A DNA stretch of 64,000 bases, taken from NCBI GenBank assembly GCA_029938115.1, contig JAPYOP010000015.1, positions 21,525 to 85,524 of the forward strand, given 5' to 3'. Shown piece by piece: positions 28,049 through 36,334 of this stretch. Source of the DNA: Colwellia sp. GTDB taxonomy: Bacteria; Pseudomonadota; Gammaproteobacteria; Enterobacterales; Alteromonadaceae. The translations under genes and the position numbers were made by a program. Each line of letters starts with the position of its first letter. Positions within the stretch are counted from its first letter, which is position 1. Under the pieces are notes generated by a model that worked only from the letters and a program-made list of their open reading frames with translations, was not told the DNA's origin and made no database searches.

Positions 28049-29437
28049 ATGAACAAAACTCCGATGAAGTTAAGCTTAGTTGTGGCCGCTGTGTCACTTA
28101 GCTTAACGGCTTGTTTACCTAATGAAAAACAAGATGCAAAAGTCACTATAAATAAAAACCCCTTTCCAAGTACTTATAAAGTCTTACCACAGCAAAACAT
28201 CTTATTTACTAACGCGACTGTTTTAATCGGTACCGGTGAACGACTTGATAATGCTGATGTATTAATAATGGATGGTAAAATCAAGCAAGTTGGTATTGAT
28301 TTAACCGCTACAGATGTTAAGACCATTGATGCTCAAGGAAAATGGATTACCCCAGGCATTATTGATGTACATTCACATCTTGGTGTTTATCCAAGTCCTG
28401 GTGTTGAGTCACATGCTGATGGTAATGAAATGACATCGCCAAATACTTCAGAAGTATGGGCCGAACATAGCATTTGGCCACAAGACCCTGGTTTTCAAGC
28501 GGCTAGAGCGGGTGGCATAACTACCTTGCAAATTTTACCTGGCTCAGCAAATCTATTCGGTGGCCGTGGTGTTACTTTACGAAACGTACCTAGCCACACC
28601 ATGCAAGGCATGAAGTTTATTGATGCGCCGTATGGTTTAAAAATGGCTTGTGGTGAAAACCCTAAACGGGTTTATGGTAAAAGAAAACAGACTCCATCAA
28701 CGCGAATGGGGAACGTAGCAGGCTATAGAGCTGCTTGGACTGAAGCAACTGAATATAAAAGAGCTTGGAACAAATACGATAGTGATTATGTCGCAGGTAA
28801 AAACCCGCAAGCACCTGTGCGAGATTTAGAGCTAGATACTTTAATGGGCGTACTTGATGGCGAAATACTTATTCATAACCATTGTTATAAAGCTGAGGAA
28901 ATGGTGGTAATGATAGATATTGGTAAAGAGTTTAACTATCACTCAGGTACTTTCCATCATGGCATAGAAGCCTATAAAATTGCTGACAAGCTAGCTGAAA
29001 ATGCTAACTGTGTTGCTATGTGGCCAGATTGGTGGGGCTTTAAAATGGAAGCTTACGATATGATTGAAGAAAATGTAGCCATGGTCGATGCGGTGAGAAA
29101 CTCATGCGCTATTGTTCATTCGGATTCAAGTACTACTATTCAACGATTAAACCAAGAAGCGGGTAAAGTGTTATATCGTGCTAACGACAATGGTTTTAAT
29201 TTAAAAGCAGAAGATGCCATTAAATGGATCACAGCCAATGCTGCTAAATCCCTAGGTATTAATGACAAAACAGGTAGCTTAGAAGCGGGAAAAAATGCTG
29301 ATGTAGTTCTATGGAACTCCAATCCATTTAGTGTCTATGCACAAGCTGAGCAAGTATTTGTTGATGGTGCAAAAGTTTATGATCGCTTTGATGAGAAATA
29401 TCAGGCGAAAAGCGACTTTATGTTAGGGCAAGAGTAG
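28049..29437 (+). CDS. Lipoprotein amidohydrolase (metal-dependent hydrolase, imidazolonepropionase-like)
   Basis: 462 residues from the ATG at 28049, chosen because AAGGA precedes it and because it starts a lipoprotein signal (MNKTPMKLSLVVAAVSLSLTAC, lipobox LTAC). The amidohydrolase barrel keeps metal-site features: ITPGIIDVHSHLG (HxH), ILIHNHCYKAEE, SGTFHHGIEAY, and a late Asp in IVHSDSST. The composite C-terminal strand has GSLEAGKNADVVLWNSNPF. An envelope-exposed hydrolase of a cyclic amide or dipeptide is likely; the substrate is unknown. The next gene, 10 bp on, encodes a related partner. Confidence 0.82.
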   Translation: MNKTPMKLSLVVAAVSLSLTACLPNEKQDAKVTINKNPFPSTYKVLPQQNILFTNATVLIGTGERLDNADVLIMDGKIKQVGIDLTATDVKTIDAQGKWITPGIIDVHSHLGVYPSPGVESHADGNEMTSPNTSEVWAEHSIWPQDPGFQAARAGGITTLQILPGSANLFGGRGVTLRNVPSHTMQGMKFIDAPYGLKMACGENPKRVYGKRKQTPSTRMGNVAGYRAAWTEATEYKRAWNKYDSDYVAGKNPQAPVRDLELDTLMGVLDGEILIHNHCYKAEEMVVMIDIGKEFNYHSGTFHHGIEAYKIADKLAENANCVAMWPDWWGFKMEAYDMIEENVAMVDAVRNSCAIVHSDSSTTIQRLNQEAGKVLYRANDNGFNLKAEDAIKWITANAAKSLGINDKTGSLEAGKNADVVLWNSNPFSVYAQAEQVFVDGAKVYDRFDEKYQAKSDFMLGQE

Positions 29438-29447
29438 GGGATAACTA

Positions 29448-30752
29448 ATGAAACGATTAAAACAAATTAAATTAAATAAACTAAACCTTACCTTAAACTC
29501 TTTAATGAAAGTGTCAGCTGTGGCTTTAACTTTAGTTGGCGGTGCAGTACAAGCAAAAAGCATGGCTATTATTAATGCGACAGTTTATACCGTTGCCAGT
29601 CAAGGTGTTTTAGAACAAGCGACAGTGATTATAGATCAAGGTAAAATCACTGAGATCTATTCAAAACAAAACACGCCTGAAAATATTCAAGCGGATGAAA
29701 CTATTGATGCTAAGGGAAGGATATTAACGCCTGGTTTTATTGGCACAATGAACGCTTTAGGTTTAGTTGAAGTAGGTGCTGTAGCTAGAACTCAAGATGG
29801 CTCTGATGATAAAGCAGATATAACCTTTGATGCCAGTCTAGCGTTCAACCCTAAATCAACCTTAATTGCTTATACGCGTAAAGGCGGTATTACAAGTAAT
29901 ATTGTTGCTCCGAACGGTGGCGATAAATTATTTGCAGGTCAAACCTTTGCGGTTGATCTATCAGGTGAGTTTACTAGCATTATTGAGAAGCAAAATGCAG
30001 TGTTAGTTTATTTAGGCTCTGAAAGTAAAGGTTCAAGAGCACAAAGACTACAAGCGCTTGATCATAAGTTTGCTGATGCACAAAAAGTTTTGGCAAAGCA
30101 AGCAAACAAAAAAGATGATAAAGACAAGGAAGCGAAAGAGCCCAAAAGAGACGAGCAGGTTATTAATGCATTGTTAGCTGGCGATAAGCCATTATTAGCT
30201 TATGCTGACCGAGCAACCGATTTACTGGCATTATTAGCATTGAAGAAAAAATACGGACTTGATTTGATTTTGGTTAGTGCAAGTGATGCCGTGTTAGTTG
30301 TTGATGAAATAGCAGCAGCTAACGTGCCTGTTATTTTGAGCTCAATTGAAAACTTGCCAAGTAGTTTCGACTCATTGCATGCTTCATTAACGAATATGGC
30401 CACATTAGCCAAAGCGGGTGTTAAAGTTATTCTAGCACCTAAAGGTGGCGCTCATAACTTAAATCAATTGCGCTTTGATGCCGGTATAGCTGTGGCTAAT
30501 GGTTTACCTAAAGCTGATGCTCTTTCCGCTTTAACGGCGAATGTAGCGGATGTTTTTAAGTTAAACTCGGGGCGAATTGTGGTCGGTAAAAATGCGGATT
30601 TAGTTTTATGGAGTGCCGATCCTTTTGAATTAAGCACTAAAGTAGATTCTATGTGGATTAATGGCATACAAGTCTCTACCAAGTCTCGTCAAGATGCTTT
30701 GCGTGATCGTTACACAGGTAAAACGAATATGCCAAGAGCTTATTCCAAATAA
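29448..30752 (+). CDS. Amidohydrolase-like exported protein lacking the HxH metal motif
   Basis: 434 residues with a signal peptide (hydrophobic about 17-35, then GGAVQA). The fold matches the preceding gene: IINATVYTVASQGVLEQATVIIDQGKITEIYS at the start and GRIVVGKNADLVLWSADPFEL at the end. Where metal-dependent members have PGFIDxHxH, this one reads LTPGFIGTMNALGLVEVG, and the later His ligands are also missing. It may be a non-catalytic partner of the upstream enzyme or work without the usual metals. A lysine-rich loop (about 217-235) is present. The two genes form an operon ended by the terminator at 30785. Confidence 0.8.
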   Translation: MKRLKQIKLNKLNLTLNSLMKVSAVALTLVGGAVQAKSMAIINATVYTVASQGVLEQATVIIDQGKITEIYSKQNTPENIQADETIDAKGRILTPGFIGTMNALGLVEVGAVARTQDGSDDKADITFDASLAFNPKSTLIAYTRKGGITSNIVAPNGGDKLFAGQTFAVDLSGEFTSIIEKQNAVLVYLGSESKGSRAQRLQALDHKFADAQKVLAKQANKKDDKDKEAKEPKRDEQVINALLAGDKPLLAYADRATDLLALLALKKKYGLDLILVSASDAVLVVDEIAAANVPVILSSIENLPSSFDSLHASLTNMATLAKAGVKVILAPKGGAHNLNQLRFDAGIAVANGLPKADALSALTANVADVFKLNSGRIVVGKNADLVLWSADPFELSTKVDSMWINGIQVSTKSRQDALRDRYTGKTNMPRAYSK

Positions 30753-30784
30753 AACAGAATTTTTCAATTTTAAAATTCTGATGT

Positions 30785-30818
30785 AAAGGTAGACAAGTTT
30801 TTGTCTGCCTTTTTTGTT
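30785..30818 (+). terminator. Terminator after the amidohydrolase pair
   Basis: AGGTAGACAA / TTGTCTGCCT stem around a GTTT loop (30787-30810), followed by a T-rich tail. Strong Rho-independent form. Confidence 0.85.
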
Positions 30819-31090
30819 TTTATACAAAGATGTCTTTTATACGAATACTTTCTTAGTTTAAATATACGCCATACCTTTAAGTCAAACGGTTCCTTTTTTG
30901 TCTGAAATCATCACTTAAAACATCTAATCTGCACTAAAAAATTAAATTCACAGCAATTTAAATTAAAAACATTAAAAATAAAAAGTCTTTTGTTTTAGTG
31001 TTTTAGCTCATAAGTAGAATGTTTTGTGCAATTATTTATTAATTTACTCTAGCCAAATGAAAAAATAAGAGGTATGGTTTTACCTGTCTT

Positions 31091-31128
31091 ATGACAGCGT
31101 TGTCATTAATTTATGACAGCGCTGTCGT
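31091..31128. promoter_or_regulatory. Tandem NagR-type operators in front of the TonB receptor
   Basis: Two palindromes, ATGACAGCGTTGTCAT (31091-31106) and ATGACAGCGCTGTCGT (31113-31128), with centres 22 bp apart, i.e. on the same face of the helix about two turns away. The same motif precedes the hexosaminidase and GlcNAc kinase genes. The even palindrome with central CG is typical of LacI-family repressors. The rest of the 511 bp gap (30753-31263) is AT-rich with no gene visible. Confidence 0.8.
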
Positions 31129-31281
31129 AAAACCAGAATAAAATATTATATTACTGTATTAGCAAAATATAAGCTTTGACTAGAATTTACTTCAAGCAAG
31201 TTTTGAAAGTAACTAACGGTTAACTAATACCAGTAAATAGAAAACTAACTTATTAAAACAAACGTGTGTAAGGGAAAGTCG

Positions 31282-33873
31282 ATGTCATCTAAAACATTTA
31301 AGAAAGGCGTATTAGCGAGTTCAATCGCATTAATCTTAGCCGGTGGTGCTGCACCAATGGTTATGGCTGCCGAAGAAACTGCAGATAAAGAAATTGAAGT
31401 AATTCAAGTTACAGGTCTTCGTGGAAGCCTTAAAGCAAACATTAATGCTAAGCGTTTTTCAGATAGCGTTGTTGATGTTATCAGTGCAGAAGATATTGGT
31501 AAATTTCCTGACAAAAACGTTGCTGAATCTTTAGCACGTATTCCAGGTGTTACAATTCAACGTCAATTTGGTGAAGGCTCTTCAGTATCAATTCGTGGTG
31601 CTGGTGCAGAATTTACTAAAACGACTTTAAATGGTCAAAACGTTGCTTCTACAGGTTGGTTTGTACTTGAGCCAGCAAAACGTAGTTTCAACTATGAATT
31701 ATTACCATCTGAGATTGTTGGTAAATTAGAAGTTTTTAAGTCTTCGCAAGCAGACATCGTTGAAGGTGGTGTTGGTGGTACAGTTGTTATACATACTCGT
31801 ACACCATTAGAAATGGATTCTAACACGGCTTATGTATCGCTTGAAGCTCAATATACAGATGATTCTGAATCAGTAGACCCACAAGTATCTGGCATGTATA
31901 GCTGGAAAAATTCTGAAGAAAATTTTGGTGTAATGGTTTCTGCCGTAATGCAAGAACGTCAATTACAACGTCAAGGTAATGAAGCTTTCTGGGAATGGGG
32001 TGCCGGTCCGGTTGCTTTTGAACAAGACAGAAAACGTTCAGCATTTACTGTTGCACTTGAATGGGCGCCAACGGACAACTTATCTTTTGTATTAAATGCG
32101 ATGGATATGCAAATGGAAGCAGACAATACTAACTACGCATTGTGGTTAACTCAGGGTGATCATAGTTGGTCTGGTAACACGCCAGAAGAATGTTTAGGTG
32201 GCGATTGTGCTGATCCTCGTGGTGTTGCAGTAAAAGGTCAATTAGCAACAGGTTATTACCAAGCACGCCCTCGTGAAGCAACCATGAACTCTGATGTGCT
32301 AGATTTACAAACAACTTATGAAGGTGACAGCTTTACATTAGAAGTACAGTTTGGAAAAACAACATCTACCGGTGGTACTGATTTTGAAATGGTTGTTGAT
32401 GATGGCGTAAATACGCCGATTGTTGGTGGTACATACGATTTTACTAACGGCGCACAAACATGGGATTTACCAAACGGAATTGGCGGTCAATCAATGGCTG
32501 ATTATGACCCAGGTTCATTAGTAATGGGTACAGGCTCTGCATTTAACAAAACACCAAAAACAGATGAAGAAACATACTTCCAAGCTGATTTTGAATATCA
32601 ACTAGATGGTGACTTCATTTCTAGTATCAAAACTGGTGTTCGTTATGGCGATCATAATACGACTTCTCGTCAATTTTTCTTTGACCAAGTTGCAGGTTTT
32701 GATAACAGAATTTCTACAAGTGGTTTAAGAACAGGTACTGTAGATGTAGGGGATGGCGCATACCAAATTTCACGTTTTGACCCAAGTGCAATTAAAGATT
32801 GGGCAAAAGCAAGTATTGTTGGCGAAACTGAAGAGACTGGTTCATACAGCGAAATTGATGAAACTAATACCGCTATTTATGTAATGGCTAACTACAGTGG
32901 TGATGGTTTCCGCGGTAACTTTGGTGTTCGTTATGTAAATACTGATGCAACTTCTGTTTATTATGAAAGTGGTGCAAAAGAGTCTACCGATGGCAGTTAC
33001 TCTGAAATATTACCTAGCGCCAATTTAGCTTATGACTTATCAGATGATTTAATCTTACGTGTTGCTGCAGCCCGTACTATGGCACGTCCTCAATACAATG
33101 ACATGTATGTTAATCCAAGTGCCGTTGGTGCGAACGATGACTTAGATAATAACCAATTTTGGATTGTAGGTAATGTAGGTTTAGAACCTTTCTTAGCGGA
33201 TCAATTTGAAGTAGGTGTTGAGTGGTATTTCAATCCAAGCTCATTATTATCAGCAACAGTATTTATGAAAAATGTATCTAACTTCATTAGTATTAATGAA
33301 TACCATGCAACCTCTGCTGAGATTGGTTTTGGTGGTACTATGAAGCCAGGTGAAGTTGCTGCTGGTTGGACTGTACAAGAGAAAGAAAATGCAAAAGACG
33401 GTGAAGTTCGTGGTTTAGAACTACAATATCAACAAGATTTTGATAACGGCTTTGGCGTAATGGCTAACTATACTTACACTGATACAAGTACTGATAGTGA
33501 TACCTTTACTGATAAAAATCCATTCTTAAGTGATAGTTCAGATCATGTAGTGAATGCTTCAGCTTTCTATGAAAATGAAGACTTCTCAGTACGTGTATCT
33601 TATAACTACCGTAGTGAATATATGTTGCGTGAAGAAGGCTCTTACGGTAACCGTTTACATGATGGTTTTGGCTCAGTTGACTTCGGTGCTGTTTATCACA
33701 TGAATGACAACATTGATTTCAAATTGGATGTAGTTAACTTAACAGGTGAAACATCTGAGCAGTTTGGTAACAATGCTTTCCAAACAAATGCTAGCGGTTT
33801 TGCTGACGGTTTCCCACTTTATGCATATGAAATGGCAACACGTATTAATGCTGGTGTAAGCTTTAAATTCTAA
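31282..33873 (+). CDS. TonB-dependent outer-membrane receptor, probable GlcNAc/chitooligosaccharide uptake
   Basis: 863 residues from the ATG at 31282 (GGGA before it; a GTG 18 bp upstream is in frame but less likely). A signal peptide ends near MVMAAEE. The TonB box region EIEVIQVTGLRGSL leads into the plug (VISAEDIGKFPDKNVAESLARIPGVTIQRQ, SIRGAGAEFTKTTLNGQ) and a large barrel ending GVSFKF. This is the TonB family often found beside carbohydrate genes in Xanthomonas/Caulobacter and Alteromonadales. The tandem operators upstream, shared with GlcNAc genes, support chitin-derived sugars as substrate. A terminator separates it from SapC, allowing read-through at a lower level. Confidence 0.9.
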   Translation: MSSKTFKKGVLASSIALILAGGAAPMVMAAEETADKEIEVIQVTGLRGSLKANINAKRFSDSVVDVISAEDIGKFPDKNVAESLARIPGVTIQRQFGEGSSVSIRGAGAEFTKTTLNGQNVASTGWFVLEPAKRSFNYELLPSEIVGKLEVFKSSQADIVEGGVGGTVVIHTRTPLEMDSNTAYVSLEAQYTDDSESVDPQVSGMYSWKNSEENFGVMVSAVMQERQLQRQGNEAFWEWGAGPVAFEQDRKRSAFTVALEWAPTDNLSFVLNAMDMQMEADNTNYALWLTQGDHSWSGNTPEECLGGDCADPRGVAVKGQLATGYYQARPREATMNSDVLDLQTTYEGDSFTLEVQFGKTTSTGGTDFEMVVDDGVNTPIVGGTYDFTNGAQTWDLPNGIGGQSMADYDPGSLVMGTGSAFNKTPKTDEETYFQADFEYQLDGDFISSIKTGVRYGDHNTTSRQFFFDQVAGFDNRISTSGLRTGTVDVGDGAYQISRFDPSAIKDWAKASIVGETEETGSYSEIDETNTAIYVMANYSGDGFRGNFGVRYVNTDATSVYYESGAKESTDGSYSEILPSANLAYDLSDDLILRVAAARTMARPQYNDMYVNPSAVGANDDLDNNQFWIVGNVGLEPFLADQFEVGVEWYFNPSSLLSATVFMKNVSNFISINEYHATSAEIGFGGTMKPGEVAAGWTVQEKENAKDGEVRGLELQYQQDFDNGFGVMANYTYTDTSTDSDTFTDKNPFLSDSSDHVVNASAFYENEDFSVRVSYNYRSEYMLREEGSYGNRLHDGFGSVDFGAVYHMNDNIDFKLDVVNLTGETSEQFGNNAFQTNASGFADGFPLYAYEMATRINAGVSFKF

Positions 33874-33900
33874 GCGAACATTAACATTAAATGATGGAAG

Positions 33901-33930
33901 AAGGGGAGTGAAAACTCCCCTTTTTTATTT
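33901..33930 (+). terminator. Terminator between the TonB receptor and the SapC gene
   Basis: AGGGGAGT-GAAA-ACTCCCCT with six T directly after. An excellent GNRA-type hairpin terminator. No operator copy is seen between it and the SapC gene, so the downstream genes depend on read-through or an unrecognised promoter. Confidence 0.88.
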
Positions 33931-34023
33931 GTAAAAAATGATAATAATTAGTTGAAAATATTAACCTTCTCAGTAACACTCAATATAAGTCTGCAATCAC
34001 ATTTACACTTTTAGGATCCTTTC

Positions 34024-34728
34024 ATGACTTCTGCAATTAGAACATTAAGCTTTGATAATCATAAGCAAACTAAAATTAAACACTCTAATGACTACCAACA
34101 TGCTAAAGATCAGCAAGTTGTACCTTTAATAGTGCATGAGTTTGCACGTGCAAGTGCAGAAATGCCGATAGTATTTGTTAAGAATGCTGAAACAGGCGAA
34201 TTTCAAGCGGTTGCATTACTTGGTTTATCACAAAATGAGAATTTATTTTATAGTAAAGACAAGTGGCTTTCTTCTCACTTACCTGCGTTAATTTCGCATC
34301 ATCCTTTCGCTTTAATACCTTCTCAAAATGACGAGAATCAGCTGCAAATGGTATTGAAAGAAGATAGTCATCTAGTATCAAAAACAGAGGGCGATGCTCT
34401 TTTTGATGATGACGGTAATGAAACCGAGTATTTAGAAAAACGTAAAAATTCACTAGGTCGTTATTTCGAAAATAGCCATGTAACTAGCGCTTTTGTTAAG
34501 CAATTAAATGATATATCACTACTGAGTCAGCAAAATTTATCTTTAGAGCTAAATGGTGAAAAAATTGCTATAAATGGCGTCTACTTAGTTGATGAAAAAG
34601 TATTAAACGCTTTATCTGATGAAGACTTTCTTGAGTTACGTAAAAAAGGCTATTTAGCGCCTATTTATAATCATTTAAATTCACTGCACCAACTATCGCG
34701 TTTAGCTAAACTTAAAAGCGAGAAATAA
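34024..34728 (+). CDS. SapC-family protein of unknown function
   Basis: 234 residues, soluble, without signal peptide. The core fits the SapC (PF07277) family: VVPLIVHEFARASAEMPIVFVKN, FQAVALLGLSQNENLFYSKDKWLSSHLPALISHHPFALIP, a DDDGNETEYLEKRK segment, and a C-terminal LRKKGYLAPIYNHLNSLHQLSRLAKL. The family name comes from a surface-layer-associated gene; the biochemical role is not known. Proteins of this family recur beside TonB receptors and tryptophan-halogenase-like genes, as here, where two such genes follow within 50 and 20 bp. GGATCC lies just before the start region. Confidence 0.8.
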   Translation: MTSAIRTLSFDNHKQTKIKHSNDYQHAKDQQVVPLIVHEFARASAEMPIVFVKNAETGEFQAVALLGLSQNENLFYSKDKWLSSHLPALISHHPFALIPSQNDENQLQMVLKEDSHLVSKTEGDALFDDDGNETEYLEKRKNSLGRYFENSHVTSAFVKQLNDISLLSQQNLSLELNGEKIAINGVYLVDEKVLNALSDEDFLELRKKGYLAPIYNHLNSLHQLSRLAKLKSEK

Positions 34729-34776
34729 GACTTACGAGTGCCTCTTCAATTAACGACCAATTAAAAGTGACTCATT

Positions 34777-36315
34777 ATGAAAAATGAACAAATAAACTCT
34801 ATTGCCATTGTTGGTGGCGGCTCATCTGGTTGGATGACAGCGTTATATTTAAATAAGCTCTATAATCATAGTGATAAAATCATTGAAATCACCTTAATTG
34901 AAAGTCCTAATATTCCAACCATTGGTGTTGGCGAGGCAACGGTGCACAGTGTTAGAAATTACTTTGCGGCTATGGGTTTAGATGAAAAAGAATTATTAAG
35001 AGAAACAAATGCAACCTTGAAAACAGGGATCATGTTTCGCAATTGGATGAAGCCTAATCTTGATGGCTCAACTCATGAATATTTTCACTCATTTGAGCAA
35101 CAAAATATTTCCAGAGTCTTAGATATATCTTCTGCGTGGGTTGTTGATAAGCGTTTCGAAAAAGAACGATATGATGAAGCAATTTCTATTTCTTCTCATT
35201 TAATCAAAGATGGCTTATCACCTAAAAATGCCAACTCTCGTCCTTATGAAGGTGTTGTGCCGTATGGTTATCATTTAGATGCCATTAAAATGGCCAATTT
35301 CATGGCTAAAAAAGGTGTTGCTGCAGGTATTAAGCATATTAAAGCAATGGTGAGCGATATTGATGTAGACGGAAACAATATCACCGCAGTTCATACCGAC
35401 AAGGGCTCTTTTAGTGCTGATTTATTTATTGACTGTACTGGTTTTAAAGGCTTTTTAATTAACAAAATAAAAGATCGCAGTGAAAACTGGCAGTCATTTG
35501 AAGATGCATTACCTTGTAATAAAGCAGTCGCAATTCAAATCGAATATCCGCAAGGCCAACACCCTAAACCTTATACAGAAGCAACTGCACTTAGCAATGG
35601 CTGGATGTGGCAAATTGATTTAGTTAACCGCTGCGGTACTGGTTATGTTTATGATGGTAATAGACTTACTCAAGACGAAGCTGAGCAAGAATTATTGGCT
35701 CATCATGGTATAGATAAAAATAATGCAAAAGGTAAAATTATTAGAAGTGTGCATTTAGATATGCATATTGGCTGTTTAAAAGAATTTTGGGTGGGTAACT
35801 GTGTTGCGCTAGGACTTTCGGGTGGTTTTATTGAGCCCTTAGAGTCAACAGGATTGCATTTAATCAATGCGAGTGCTCGTTTATTGGGTACTCATTTGAC
35901 TGGAAAAAACACTGCGCAATCTGTTCGTGATTCTTACAATAAAATTATGAATGGTACCTATGAAGATCTTAAGCAGTTTATTGTCTTACATTATTGCCTA
36001 ACCGATAGAGACGATACCGAATTCTGGCAAGATGTCGCTAAAACAGCACAATACTGTAATGGCTTAGAAGCAAAAATTGATACTTGGAAGCATAAAATTT
36101 GTGAGTATATGGATTTAGCAGGTGGTTATATCACCATGTTTTCTGATGAAAATTATCGTGCCATTTTATACGGCATGAATCATTACCCTAATTTGAATAT
36201 TCCTGCAAATAGGGTTGAAAATGAAAAAATATACCAAGAATTTGATAATAGGGTTAAACAGGTGACTGGCTTAGTGATGAGTCATCAAAATTATTTAACT
36301 AATTTGCACAAGTAG
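34777..36315 (+). CDS. Tryptophan-halogenase-like FAD-dependent protein, first copy
   Basis: 512 residues. The N-terminal FAD fold has IVGGGSSGWMTALYL and IPTIGVGEATVHSV. The lysine that forms the chloramine in known flavin halogenases is kept (Lys82 in NATLKTGIMFRNW), as is the acidic EPLESTGLHLI block (Glu353, Glu356). The WxWxIP motif reads WMWQID (from Trp276), so its proline is replaced. GGFIEPLEST and LHYCLTDRDDTEFW confirm the PF04820 family. True halogenase activity is not established for members in such TonB loci; a sugar, peptide or other substrate is possible. Needs a flavin reductase, none nearby. Confidence 0.82.
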   Translation: MKNEQINSIAIVGGGSSGWMTALYLNKLYNHSDKIIEITLIESPNIPTIGVGEATVHSVRNYFAAMGLDEKELLRETNATLKTGIMFRNWMKPNLDGSTHEYFHSFEQQNISRVLDISSAWVVDKRFEKERYDEAISISSHLIKDGLSPKNANSRPYEGVVPYGYHLDAIKMANFMAKKGVAAGIKHIKAMVSDIDVDGNNITAVHTDKGSFSADLFIDCTGFKGFLINKIKDRSENWQSFEDALPCNKAVAIQIEYPQGQHPKPYTEATALSNGWMWQIDLVNRCGTGYVYDGNRLTQDEAEQELLAHHGIDKNNAKGKIIRSVHLDMHIGCLKEFWVGNCVALGLSGGFIEPLESTGLHLINASARLLGTHLTGKNTAQSVRDSYNKIMNGTYEDLKQFIVLHYCLTDRDDTEFWQDVAKTAQYCNGLEAKIDTWKHKICEYMDLAGGYITMFSDENYRAILYGMNHYPNLNIPANRVENEKIYQEFDNRVKQVTGLVMSHQNYLTNLHK

Positions 36316-36334
36316 AAAAAGTAAGGGCGTTAGT

